Assembly (NCBI GenBank): GCA_036491415.1
Contig: DASXCC010000033.1
Location: 1 to 23,446 of the forward strand
Direction of reading: 5' to 3'
DNA: 23,446 nt
DNA from: JAICKN01 sp036491415
Lineage (GTDB): Bacteria > Acidobacteriota > Terriglobia > Terriglobales > Acidobacteriaceae
The translations under genes and the position numbers were made by a program. Within the stretch, counting starts at the first letter, position 1, and every line of letters starts with the position of its first letter. The notes below the pieces were generated by a model. That model was not told where the DNA came from. It saw nothing but the letters and a program-made list of their open reading frames with translations, and did no database searches. Positions 6,189-13,288 of this stretch are shown here, in pieces.

Positions 6189-6740
6189 ATGCGTTTGTGG
6201 ATGATTGCGGTAATTTTAGTCGTTATAACAGGTATTGCCTGGCACATTGCGAAAGCGGGCCCGGCACCTGAAGTTGGCACCATGGCTCCGGACTTTTCCC
6301 TGCCCTCGCAGGATGATCCGCAGGTAAGCCTAAAAGATTTTCGTGGTAAATGGGTTGTTCTCTACTTCTATCCCAAAGATATGACAACGGGCTGCACCAT
6401 CGAAGCTCATAACTTCCAGCGCGATCAGGACCAATATGCGAAACGCAACTCGGTTGTGCTGGGCGTGAGCGTGGATTCCGTGGATTCGCACAAGCAATTC
6501 TGCGCCAAGGAAGGCCTGAACTTTAAGCTCCTCGCCGACACCGATCATAAAGTCGCCGACACCTACGGCTCACTGATGAAGTTTGGTGTAACGGAAATGG
6601 CCGCGCGGCACACTTTCATTATTGACCCGCAAGGCAAAATTGAACGTTCGTATATGACTGTAGATCCCAACAAGCACAGCGTTGAAGTTTTAGCGGAATT
6701 GGATGAACTACAGAAAACGAGCCAGGCGGGTACGCACTAA
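6189..6740 (+). CDS. bcp: Peroxiredoxin, Bcp/PrxQ family, membrane-anchored; resolving Cys replaced
   Basis: A thiol peroxidase of the Bcp/PrxQ group that reduces hydrogen peroxide and organic hydroperoxides. Numbered from 6189, residues 4-20 are one hydrophobic segment (LWMIAVILVVITGIAW), so the enzyme is probably anchored facing the periplasm. The peroxidatic site is YFYPKDMTTGCTIEAHNF, with Cys69. In typical Bcp the sequence is GCTxEAC, where the last Cys resolves the disulfide; here it is His74. Cys105 in HKQFCAKEG is the only other cysteine, so the enzyme is either 1-Cys or uses Cys105. AAGGAGG at 6174-6180 is eight bases before the ATG at 6189 but only two before the ATG at 6183, so 6189 is the likely start. 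A terminator follows. Confidence 0.85.
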   Translation: MRLWMIAVILVVITGIAWHIAKAGPAPEVGTMAPDFSLPSQDDPQVSLKDFRGKWVVLYFYPKDMTTGCTIEAHNFQRDQDQYAKRNSVVLGVSVDSVDSHKQFCAKEGLNFKLLADTDHKVADTYGSLMKFGVTEMAARHTFIIDPQGKIERSYMTVDPNKHSVEVLAELDELQKTSQAGTH

Positions 6741-6784
6741 AAATTTCGTAAACCGACCATCCTGTTACGAAATCCGAATAAGAG

Positions 6785-6815
6785 GGCTGCCTGAGAAAAA
6801 TCAGGCGGCCTTTTT
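6785..6815 (+). terminator. Intrinsic terminator of the peroxiredoxin gene
   Basis: GGCTGCCTGA (6785-6794) pairs with TCAGGCGGCC (6801-6810), with one T-G pair, a GAAAAA loop and TTTTT after it. The 3' arm overlaps the stop codon of the convergent gene at 6801-7199. Confidence 0.8.
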
Positions 6816-7199
6816 GCTTTCTACGCGTCCTTCTTCCGCCTCGATTGCCACGCGCTCGTGCTTAATATCCAGCCGCAGGCGATTGTAGATGTTCATATAG
6901 ATATTTGCCATCCACACCAGCGCGAAAAGTGAGCACAAATAGCCTCGCCAATCCGGATAGAGCAGTTTATAGCGGGTAATAATAAGAAATATGGCCGCTA
7001 TGTAGTGGCTAAGACAGTATTCGCAGGTAAAAACGTAAAAGAGTTTGCGCCCAAACAGTGATTTGTACTGTTGCGAACGTTGCTCGCAATATTCGCGCGG
7101 CTCACGAAAAATTTCTTCATGGGTAATCGTCCAGGCGACGCAGGCTACAGGGATCGCCAACACGAAAAGCCAGACAATCTGTTGGGAAACTGTTGTCAT
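6801..7199 (-). CDS. Small conserved membrane protein with CxxC (DUF1360-like)
   Basis: 132 residues. An N-terminal helix (QIVWLFVLAIPVACVAWTI) is followed by a charged segment rich in Glu and Arg, then FTCEYCLSHYIAAIFLII with a Cys-x-x-Cys at the start of the second helix, and a third helix (GYLCSLFALVWMANIYMNIY). The C-terminus is charged. The TCEYCLSHYIA block resembles the CPxCxxxW block of DUF1360-type membrane proteins, but the match is from memory and partial. The cysteine pair could bind metal or be redox-active. The function is unknown and no ribosome binding site is obvious. It stands alone. Confidence 0.6.
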   Translation of the reverse strand: MTTVSQQIVWLFVLAIPVACVAWTITHEEIFREPREYCEQRSQQYKSLFGRKLFYVFTCEYCLSHYIAAIFLIITRYKLLYPDWRGYLCSLFALVWMANIYMNIYNRLRLDIKHERVAIEAEEGRVESKKAA

Positions 7200-7271
7200 C
7201 GCAGATTCGATGCAAAAATGTGCACCCGCGTTGAGTAGGTTTTAAGGCCTATTTATGCAGTTCGCACAAGC

Positions 7272-7291
7272 TTGTTCCGAAAACGGAACAA
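7272..7291. other. 8-bp perfect inverted repeat in an otherwise empty intergenic stretch
   Basis: TTGTTCCG (7272-7279) and CGGAACAA (7284-7291) are separated by AAAA. It could be an operator for the minus-strand gene that starts at 7199, about 70 bases away. The rest of 7200-7455 holds no gene; a second long-range inverted pair, TTTTGGCG (7346-7353) and CGCCAAAA (7411-7418), is also present. Confidence 0.35.
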
Positions 7292-7455
7292 AACTAAAGC
7301 AAATTGAGCTTTTGCGCACTTCACCATGTAAAAGAGTGGTGTTCATTTTGGCGGGTCTTTCAGAAATCCTAACGCCCCCTCAAAGCGAAAGAGAAAGATC
7401 CGCTTTTTTTCGCCAAAATTTTCTGGATTACTAAATCATTCAAGCCATGAATAGA

Positions 7456-7635
7456 TTAGTTTGCTGGAGTGTAGCCGCATGCCTCACGGCATGCCTGGCA
7501 GTAGTAGAGGGCGTCGGTGCAAAGCCGGGTATCAATCTGCCCCTGACAAAAACAGCAATACTTTTCGCACTCACACTTATCTTCGGGCATTTCGCATTGC
7601 GCACAATTGACCTTTTTCTTGGTGACGTACGCCAT
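7456..7635 (-). CDS. Small Cys-rich, probably zinc-binding protein
   Basis: About 59 residues from the Met at 7635 (MAYVTKKKVNCAQCEM); the frame is open upstream to another ATG at 7659. Eleven cysteines fall in CxxC-like pairs: NCAQC, KCECEKYCCFC, RLCTD and YYCQACREAC. The pattern suggests a zinc-ribbon or treble-clef fold binding two or three metal ions. I recall very similar short proteins in acidobacterial genomes with no known role. The regular cysteine pattern is the reason for calling this strand and not the overlapping plus-strand frame. No strong Shine-Dalgarno is visible. Confidence 0.65.
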   Translation of the reverse strand: MAYVTKKKVNCAQCEMPEDKCECEKYCCFCQGQIDTRLCTDALYYCQACREACGYTPAN

Positions 7636-7754
7636 GCGCTGACTGTAGCGCATCCGCATCCGCTGGAAAAGTGCCGTTGGTAACTATGTCGAAGGTCGGG
7701 GCTGACGGGGCTGGAGTGAAGGTTTTAACGGATGCCAAAGGTTTTAAACGGGCC

Positions 7755-7809
7755 GGATCTTAACTGCGGGATATTAACTACGGGATCTTAACTAGCCGAA
7801 ATCTTAACT
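7755..7809. repeat. Degenerate 14-bp tandem repeat overlapping the 3' end of the DinB gene
   Basis: Four copies of GGATCTTAACT-like units start at 7755, 7769, 7783 and 7799, with periods of 14, 14 and 16. On the minus strand each reads AGTTAAGAT, and the TAA stop of the DinB gene (7806-7804) is inside the first unit. It is likely a slippage-derived tract. Confidence 0.6.
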
Positions 7810-8313
7810 GGCGATTTTGGCCCGGTAATACTCAATGAGATCGAGCCGCGGAGGGGTGTGTCCGAGTATCCGTAGGAAACCGGAAACCTGCCCGCGATGG
7901 TGTGTTCCGTGATTCACCACATGCAGCACAACCTGCCAAATGGGTTGCGTCCATGACTTCCCTTTCAGATCTTGATAAGTGAAATTCGCCTGCGCCGCTT
8001 CATCGGTCAGCTCACAAGTCCACTGCAACCAGGCTGCGTGAACGCGCGGCCATTGTTCGTGCAAGGCAGGGAGGCTGCGGTCGGCATCGGAAATAAATAC
8101 CGCCGGCGGGGCTTTGTTCACCCGTCCGATCCAAACACGATCGGCGGCGAAAATATGCGCAAGCGTTCCGACAATGCTCTGGTCGGCCGTTTTAAAGTCG
8201 TGCGTGAGTTCTTCCGCGGAAAGCTGCGTGACAGCGCCGAGTATGCGCGTACTCGCCCAGACTGTGTAGGCAAGATGCTCTTGCAACGTAGCGGCGGTAA
8301 TCACTGGCTGCAT
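7804..8313 (-). CDS. DinB-family protein
   Basis: 169 residues with the DinB/YfiT four-helix layout. The N-terminus has LQEHLAYTVWASTRIL, helix 2 has GTLAHIFAADRVW (His53), and near the C-terminus is the diagnostic HVVNHGTHHRGQVSGFLRILG, holding His131, His135 and His139. In this superfamily these histidines bind a divalent metal. Members include thiol transferases using mycothiol, bacillithiol or glutathione, but the substrate cannot be read from sequence. The length is usual for the family. The gene is flanked on both sides by short tandem repeats and is not in an operon. No Shine-Dalgarno precedes the ATG at 8313. Confidence 0.85.
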   Translation of the reverse strand: MQPVITAATLQEHLAYTVWASTRILGAVTQLSAEELTHDFKTADQSIVGTLAHIFAADRVWIGRVNKAPPAVFISDADRSLPALHEQWPRVHAAWLQWTCELTDEAAQANFTYQDLKGKSWTQPIWQVVLHVVNHGTHHRGQVSGFLRILGHTPPRLDLIEYYRAKIAS

Positions 8314-8380
8314 GGTGTGTCAGCAAGATTCTATATCCCGGAGAAGGTCCGTAGGAAATATGGGTGCACCGCCAATTCGT

Positions 8381-8445
8381 AACCGATTCGAATTCATAAC
8401 CGATTCGACGGAGCGATTCGGAGGAGCGATTCGGAGGAGCGATTT
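8381..8445. repeat. Short tandem repeats upstream of the DinB gene
   Basis: AACCGATTCG occurs at 8381-8390 and 8398-8407, followed by a 13-bp unit GAGCGATTCGGAG at 8411-8423 and 8424-8436 and a partial third copy from 8437. CGATTCG is common to both arrays. Confidence 0.7.
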
Positions 8446-8474
8446 AATAGTCATCATTTTGGCTAAACGTGATT

Positions 8475-8504
8475 TTGACAGTCGTCGGAAACCACTGTTA
8501 CCAT
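8475..8504 (+). promoter_or_regulatory. Probable sigma-70 promoter of tRNA-Glu
   Basis: A perfect TTGACA at 8475-8480 is followed after 18 bases by TACCAT (8499-8504), 4 of 6 to the -10 consensus. The tRNA begins at 8547, leaving a leader of about 35 bases. Confidence 0.55.
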
Positions 8505-8546
8505 CATTATTCAACTGCTGCTGACCTCTTTATATTCAGCCTCATC

Positions 8547-8624
8547 GTCCCCGTCGTCTAGCCTGGCCTAGGACATCGCCCTTTCACGGCGGTAACACGG
8601 GTTCAAATCCCGTCGGGGACGCCA
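8547..8624 (+). tRNA. tRNA-Glu (anticodon TTC), CCA encoded
   Basis: The acceptor stem GTCCCCG (8547-8553) pairs with CGGGGAC (8614-8620), with discriminator G and an encoded CCA at 8622-8624. The anticodon stem TCGCC/GGCGG encloses the loop CTTTCAC with anticodon TTC, reading GAA and GAG. The T-arm GGGTTCAAATCCC is canonical. A small hairpin and GTTTT follow at 8649-8666. Confidence 0.96.
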
Positions 8625-8648
8625 AACTTTACAACCACTTGCAAGCCT

Positions 8649-8666
8649 CGCCGATTTCGGCGCGTT
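8649..8666 (+). terminator. Weak terminator after tRNA-Glu
   Basis: CGCCG (8649-8653) and CGGCG (8658-8662) form a 5-bp stem with an ATTT loop, followed by CGTTTT. Confidence 0.45.
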
Positions 8667-8697
8667 TTCCGACGGCGATGGGAACACGATGAAGTAC

Positions 8698-9339
8698 TCA
8701 GACTATGCGAGCTAACAGAGTCGCGGCCAATGCACCAGTAATCTGCGCAGCAATGAACATTGGCACATCACTTGGTGCGATTCCAGCAAATGTATCCGAT
8801 AAAGACCTTGCTATCGTAACAGCCGGATTTGCGAAAGAGGTTGAAGCAGTGAACCAGTAAGCAGCGGAGATGTAGCATCCGACCGCAAATGGAATCGAGC
8901 CCGGACGATTTTTTGAACATCCGAATATCACCATCAGCAGTCCGAATGTCGCAACAAATTCGCTGAAAACCTGCGGCCAACCGCGTCGGGCGTGTATAGA
9001 GAGTGAATACCAGTGCAATCCGAACATGACGTGCGCTGTTATCGCTCCCAAAATTCCGCCAAGACACTGCGCCGAAACGTAGAAGGGAACGTCAACCCAT
9101 TTGGTTCGGCGCTGGATTGCATCTGCCAGTGTCACCGCCGGATTAAAATGAGCGCGGTCATAAGTCAGAATGAGAGCAACTAGTGCTGATCCTGTGGCAA
9201 TCGTATTTGCGAGCAAAGCGATTGCGACATTTCCGCCGGATAAATGTTCGCCCATAATTCCTGAGCCGATGACAGCAGCAACCAAAAAAGCGGTACCTAA
9301 AAACTCTTCCACGCAGCGAGGAAATAATCTTGAGTTCAT
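8698..9339 (-). CDS. aqpS: AqpS-type aquaglyceroporin of the arsenic operon
   Basis: 213 residues with six hydrophobic helices and the two half-helix NPA motifs of the MIP family: HFNPAVT (Asn66-Pro67-Ala68) and FANPAVT (Asn171-Pro172-Ala173). The pore-constricting Arg that normally follows the second NPA is replaced by Val174. From memory, this replacement is typical of AqpS from arsenic operons and widens the pore. In Sinorhizobium, AqpS lets arsenite, produced by ArsC, flow out of the cell, and related channels pass methylated arsenicals. The ATG overlaps the arsC stop by four bases (ATGA), showing translational coupling as the last gene of the operon. The annotation rests on both motif and context. 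Confidence 0.88.
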   Translation of the reverse strand: MNSRLFPRCVEEFLGTAFLVAAVIGSGIMGEHLSGGNVAIALLANTIATGSALVALILTYDRAHFNPAVTLADAIQRRTKWVDVPFYVSAQCLGGILGAITAHVMFGLHWYSLSIHARRGWPQVFSEFVATFGLLMVIFGCSKNRPGSIPFAVGCYISAAYWFTASTSFANPAVTIARSLSDTFAGIAPSDVPMFIAAQITGALAATLLARIV

Positions 9340-9827
9340 TGCTGACCGATCTTTTCAATTTCTTTTTTGATTACAAGGGAGTCCAAGCTGGCGAGAGGCA
9401 AGTTTAAAAATAGACTGATTCTTCTATCGAGCATAAAGAAAGCATCTCGGTAGGCTCTTGCGATTTGTTCCTCACTACCTTGTACCACCGCTGGATCAGG
9501 GACGCCCCAATGTGCTGTCATCGGTCGACCAGGCCAAAACGGACAGACCTCTTTCGCAGCGTTATTGCAAACGGTGAAGACGAAATCCAAGGTCGGTGCA
9601 CTGGGAGTCGAGAACTCATCCCAGCTTTTGCTTCGCATTCCCGCGACAGAAATGTTCGCCGATTCTAATTGCCGAATTGCTTCTAGCCTCACTTTGCCGG
9701 ATGGATGACTGCCAGCACTATACGCCGAGAATGTTCCCCTACCTTTGTGGTTCATGAGGGCCTCTGCCATGATTGAACGCGCAGAATTGCCAGTGCATAA
9801 AAACAGAACGTTGTAATGAGTTTTCAT
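9336..9827 (-). CDS. arsC: Arsenate reductase, low-molecular-weight phosphatase type
   Basis: 163 residues from the ATG at 9827; the frame is open to 9893 but that part overlaps arsM. The phosphatase-like P-loop is CTGNSARS at residues 11-18 with nucleophile Cys11. Cys87 (FTVCNNA) and Cys95 (EVCPFW), seven residues apart, are the relay cysteines of thioredoxin-coupled ArsC enzymes, and Asp111 in VPDP is the general acid. It reduces arsenate to arsenite in the cytoplasm. The arsM TGA ends one base before the arsC ATG, and the arsC stop overlaps aqpS, so the three genes are tightly coupled. Confidence 0.93.
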   Translation of the reverse strand: MKTHYNVLFLCTGNSARSIMAEALMNHKGRGTFSAYSAGSHPSGKVRLEAIRQLESANISVAGMRSKSWDEFSTPSAPTLDFVFTVCNNAAKEVCPFWPGRPMTAHWGVPDPAVVQGSEEQIARAYRDAFFMLDRRISLFLNLPLASLDSLVIKKEIEKIGQQ

Positions 9828-9828
9828 A

Positions 9829-10671
9829 TCAGTTGCAGCACGTCGGGGAGCAGCACGACTTCGATTCTGGTTTGACCGCCCGAACGAACGCACTCATAAA
9901 CTTTCCGTCCACTTCCGCTGCAATTGCATTCACGTCAATACTCTGACCGGACAGAAACTCCTTTGCATCTTCGATTCGGTAAATGCGAGTCGGTTCAATT
10001 TCGATCTGCTCAAATCCCACATTTGAAAGTTTTGTGCGGTATTCGTTCTCCTCCAATGCACCTGCTATGCATCCGACCCAAAGCAAAACGTTCTTACGAA
10101 TCTCAGGCAGCATTTCACCCCGCGTTACTACATCTGAAATTGCGAACCTTCCTTTAGGTTTGAGAACTCGAAACGCTTCGCTGAGCACTTTGTGTTTGTC
10201 GGGAGAAAGGTTGATAACGCAGTTTGAGATGACGACATCAACAAAATTGTCTGGCAGAGGAATATTTTCAATTTCACCTTTCAGAAATTCGACATTCTCA
10301 ATTCCCGATTTCCGCTTGTTCTCATTTGCAAGTGCTAACATTTCGTCGGTCATGTCCAAGCCGTATGCCTTTCCGGTCGGCCCTACTCTCTTCGCAGAAA
10401 GCAAAACATCAATTCCGCCACCTGAGCCAAGATCAAGTACCGTTTCGCCGGGATTCAATTTCGCAAGCACTGTAGGGTTGCCGCAACCAAGCGAAGCAAG
10501 CAAAGCCTCTTCTGGAATCTGTCGGGTTTGTGAGACATCATAAAGATTCGAAGTGATTGGATCGCAGCCGGTCGAGGGTGACGCGCCACAACAAGAACTC
10601 CCGCCGCTTGTGATACGCAACGCCGCCTGTCCATATTTTTCTTTCACAACATCTTTGATATCGGAGTTCAT
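9829..10671 (-). CDS. arsM: Arsenite S-adenosylmethionine methyltransferase
   Basis: 280 residues from the ATG at 10671, which has an AGGAAG Shine-Dalgarno just after the arsR stop; an upstream in-frame ATG at 10689 lies inside arsR. The SAM-binding motif is LDLGSGGGID (79-88). The four cysteines of full-length ArsM are present: Cys36, Cys63 (LGCGNP), Cys151 (ISNCVINL) and Cys201 (WVGCIAGAL), with the same 50-residue gap between the last two as in CmArsM. Cys27-Cys28 and a C-terminal CC...CC pair may add arsenic binding. It makes methylated arsenicals from As(III), which are volatile or leave via the channel. Second gene of the operon. Confidence 0.95.
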   Translation of the reverse strand: MNSDIKDVVKEKYGQAALRITSGGSSCCGASPSTGCDPITSNLYDVSQTRQIPEEALLASLGCGNPTVLAKLNPGETVLDLGSGGGIDVLLSAKRVGPTGKAYGLDMTDEMLALANENKRKSGIENVEFLKGEIENIPLPDNFVDVVISNCVINLSPDKHKVLSEAFRVLKPKGRFAISDVVTRGEMLPEIRKNVLLWVGCIAGALEENEYRTKLSNVGFEQIEIEPTRIYRIEDAKEFLSGQSIDVNAIAAEVDGKFMSAFVRAVKPESKSCCSPTCCN

Positions 10672-10679
10672 GACTTCCT

Positions 10680-11033
10680 TTATTTGCAAAGCTGGATGAT
10701 AGATTCTGGTTTGAGCGCCTTATTTCGGGTACAACATTCGGCATATAGAAATTGCAGGACTTCGCGCAATGCTTCTGTATTCGCCGTGTAGCGCAGGAAA
10801 GTGCTTTCACGTTGAACGTTGACAAGGTTTTCAGCACGGAGCTTATCGAGGTGATGGGAGAGAGTTGAATTCGGAATGTCCAATTCTTCTTGAATATCAC
10901 CAACAACCAGACCGTCAGGATGTGCCGAAAGTAAAACCTGCATGATTCGCAAACGGGGCTCGGTTCCCATTGCCGAGAACATGTCCGCGTATCTGGCCAC
11001 TTGTTCTGATTTCTTAGATGTCCTGCCTGTCAT
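10680..11033 (-). CDS. arsR: ArsR-type arsenic-sensing repressor
   Basis: 117 residues from the ATG at 11033. The winged-helix core includes MGTEPRLRIMQVLL and the recognition helix region IPNSTLSHHLDKLRAENLV, with a wing ending QRESTFLRYTAN. There is no CxCxxC in the DNA-binding helix; instead Cys100-Cys101 (YAECCTR) and Cys116 near the C-terminus could form the As(III) site, as described for the Acidithiobacillus ferrooxidans ArsR type. It is the first gene and probably represses the operon until arsenite binds. The ATG has no Shine-Dalgarno and lies just after a promoter candidate, so the mRNA may be leaderless. Confidence 0.92.
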   Translation of the reverse strand: MTGRTSKKSEQVARYADMFSAMGTEPRLRIMQVLLSAHPDGLVVGDIQEELDIPNSTLSHHLDKLRAENLVNVQRESTFLRYTANTEALREVLQFLYAECCTRNKALKPESIIQLCK

Positions 11034-11069
11034 ATTTCGATATTTGCAGAAATACTGGTAGTTCGTCAA
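11031..11069 (-). promoter_or_regulatory. Candidate ars operon promoter and operator
   Basis: On the minus strand TTGACG (11069-11064) is followed after 18 bases by AAATAT (11045-11040), which is a weak -10. An AT-rich imperfect palindrome, ATATCGAAATAT, covers the -10 region and touches the ATG at 11033. ArsR binding there would block transcription. The predicted transcript start falls at or near the ATG. Confidence 0.4.
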
Positions 11070-11164
11070 GGGGGTTGTGAGGAAAACGAAAAGCAACCGG
11101 GCGAAGCTGAACGAGCATTTTTTGAAAAGATTCCGTCCGGTCTTTATCTAAGGGCGCTCGCCCT

Positions 11165-13156
11165 TTACCAAATCCTGACTCTGTCCTCGGGCTTGAGATA
11201 GAGCTTATCGCTGGGAGTTACATGGTAGATCTCATACCACTGATCTACGTTGCGTACTGCGTCGCTTCGATACTCTGGCGGCGAGTGGCTGTCGGTTTTA
11301 AGTTGCTGACGCAATGCAGCATCGGTTTGTAATCTTCGCCATCTTTGTGCGAACGCGAGGAAGAAACGTTGTTCGCCAGTCAGTCCGCCGATCTTGATAT
11401 CGTGTTTGCCTTTCAGCGATAACATGTAGGCGTCATGGGCGACGAGCAATCCCGCCAGATCAGCGCTACTTTCAGACAAAACCTGTTTGCCGTTTACGCA
11501 AAGATCGGGAAAGGAACAATCCCGGTTCAATTGCTCGACAAGTTTATTGGCTGCCTCGTGATACTTGGCACGATCCTCTGCCGTCCACCAATCCTGCAAT
11601 CGACCTTGGGCATCGTAGATATTTCCTAATTCATCGAAGCTGTGAGTGATTTCATGCGCCATGCCGGCTCCAGCTGAGCCATAGTTTGAAGCGGAATCGC
11701 CTTGAGCGTCGAAATAAGGTGGTTGCAGAATCGCAGCCGTAAAAAACTCTGCATTCGGACTGAACATGATCACCGCGCCGGGAACTTGCGGATTGATGGG
11801 CCAGTCGATCGGATCAACCGGCTGTTTCAATTTGGCGAGGTTGTGCGAGCGGTTGAATTCTTCTGCTCGCCGCATGTTGCCGAAGGCATCACCACGCACG
11901 ACGGGGAGCGGCGAATAATCGATCCACACGTCAGGATAGCCGACGATCACCTTTAGAGCTGCCAATTTGGCTAACGCTTTTTGTTTCGTCTGCGGCGACA
12001 TCCAGGCGAGATTTGAAATGCGCCCGCGATACGCGGCGATTAAATTTCTGACCATTTCCTGCGCGCTCGTCTTTGTTTCGGGTGGAAAATAAAGTTTCGT
12101 ATAGAGCTGTCCGATAGCCTGACCGAGGGCGCCGTTGGTAGCGGCAATCGCCTGCTCACTTCGATCCGGTATTTGCTGCGTCCCGGAGAGGATCTTTCCA
12201 TAGAATGCGAAGTGTTCCGTCGAAACCGAAGCGGACAGGACGCTGGCATAGTGTTCCAACAAATGAAACCGAAGATAGGCCTTCCACGTGTCAATGCTCT
12301 CACTACGCACCAACGCTGAAACTCCAATGACCGCACTCGGCTGCCAAACGATGAAATCTTTTTGCGCGGCGAGTCCGGAAGATTGAAAATACGCACTCCA
12401 ATCGAGACCCGGCGCTTTGGTATCAAAGTCTGTGCGCTGCCAAGGATTGTTCTGCTTGGAGACGTCCGCGGCTTCCGAATCTGGAGCGAACGCTTGCGCG
12501 ATCTTGGTTTCCAGCGACAAGATCTGCGCTGCGCTGTTTTCAGGGTCCGGTTCCCCCGCTATTTTGAGTATCTTCTGAATGTGCGCTTTGTACTGACCGC
12601 GCAATGCATTCATTTCAGGAGACGACGCAAGGTAGTTGTCCCGATCCGGCAATCCCAGACCGCCCTGCCAGATGTGAGGAAAATTGTGTTCTGAGTCTTC
12701 GAATCCCTGGTTAATCCAAATTCCGAAAATATGGTCCGCGTTGGCGGTGAGTCCATCGACCTCACTGTTTAAGGTGGTGCCGAGATAAGAGGAGAGCGAT
12801 GTGTTGTCTTTGATGGCGGCAATAATGGCCATCTCATCCGCGAGCGGCGAAAGCCCTTTGGCTTCGATAGTGTCAACATCCATGAAGCTGCCATAGTAGT
12901 CGCCGACTGTTTGCTGAACGCTGCCCTTCGTCGCTTGAGCGGAAGCGGCACTTCGAATGAGGTCGCGGACTTGTTTACTTGTTCTTTCCGCAAGAATCGC
13001 CCGCGTATCGTAACTCGTCCGGCCGGCAGGAATCGAGTTTGCTTTGAGCCAGCTTCCATTGGCGTAGCGATAAAAATCGTCGCCCGGTTTAATGGAGTTG
13101 TCGATGCTATTCAGATCAGGACCGCTGGAAGGAAGTGGAGCAGCGGCAATGAACAC
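11165..13156 (-). CDS. M13-family (neprilysin/PepO-like) zinc metallopeptidase; signal peptide out of frame
   Basis: 663 residues from a GTG at 13156. The M13 N-terminal domain starts at DDFYRYANGSWL. Zinc motif His501-Glu-Ile-Thr-His505 (MAHEITHSFDELG) and Glu562 in SESSADLAG give the ligands, and the C-terminal DSHSPPEYR and KPEDRVRIW blocks are typical. The usual NAYY substrate-binding motif before the conserved AAILQPPYFD is replaced by GAVIM, and NEI by NAEF, so specificity may differ. M13 enzymes are exported and cut small peptides. The frame lacks a signal peptide, but ATGATG at 13194 opens MMKRRITVLLFATC in another frame, ending at 13111. A single indel near 13150-13165 would fuse them. 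Either a real lesion or a sequence error. Confidence 0.85.
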   Translation of the reverse strand: MFIAAAPLPSSGPDLNSIDNSIKPGDDFYRYANGSWLKANSIPAGRTSYDTRAILAERTSKQVRDLIRSAASAQATKGSVQQTVGDYYGSFMDVDTIEAKGLSPLADEMAIIAAIKDNTSLSSYLGTTLNSEVDGLTANADHIFGIWINQGFEDSEHNFPHIWQGGLGLPDRDNYLASSPEMNALRGQYKAHIQKILKIAGEPDPENSAAQILSLETKIAQAFAPDSEAADVSKQNNPWQRTDFDTKAPGLDWSAYFQSSGLAAQKDFIVWQPSAVIGVSALVRSESIDTWKAYLRFHLLEHYASVLSASVSTEHFAFYGKILSGTQQIPDRSEQAIAATNGALGQAIGQLYTKLYFPPETKTSAQEMVRNLIAAYRGRISNLAWMSPQTKQKALAKLAALKVIVGYPDVWIDYSPLPVVRGDAFGNMRRAEEFNRSHNLAKLKQPVDPIDWPINPQVPGAVIMFSPNAEFFTAAILQPPYFDAQGDSASNYGSAGAGMAHEITHSFDELGNIYDAQGRLQDWWTAEDRAKYHEAANKLVEQLNRDCSFPDLCVNGKQVLSESSADLAGLLVAHDAYMLSLKGKHDIKIGGLTGEQRFFLAFAQRWRRLQTDAALRQQLKTDSHSPPEYRSDAVRNVDQWYEIYHVTPSDKLYLKPEDRVRIW

Positions 13157-13246
13157 GTAGCGAACAGCAGCACCGTTATTCGCCGCTTCATCATCAGAGA
13201 ACGGAATTGCAGGTTGCCTTTCTAATTCAGTTCAAATCGTGATACG

Positions 13247-13283
13247 AAAAAATAGCCGGACGAAGCCCAGCACTCCGTCCGGC
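13247..13283 (-). terminator. Intrinsic terminator of the TonB-dependent receptor gene
   Basis: On the minus strand GCCGGACG (13283-13276) pairs with CGTCCGGC (13262-13255), followed by TATTTTTT. It separates the receptor from the M13 gene, which therefore needs its own promoter. Confidence 0.8.
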
Positions 13284-13288
13284 CCCCT

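Noticed and set aside
7346..7418. Inverted pair TTTTGGCG/CGCCAAAA with a T7 run, considered as a terminator.
   Set aside because: The arms are 57 bases apart and no gene on the right strand ends there.
7447..7683. 78-residue plus-strand frame beginning MNRLVCWSV.
   Set aside because: It is a shadow of the Cys-rich minus-strand gene, whose regular cysteine pairs are better evidence.
8547..8624. Attachment site in the tRNA-Glu 3' end.
   Set aside because: I found no second copy of the tRNA 3' end and no integrase in the window.
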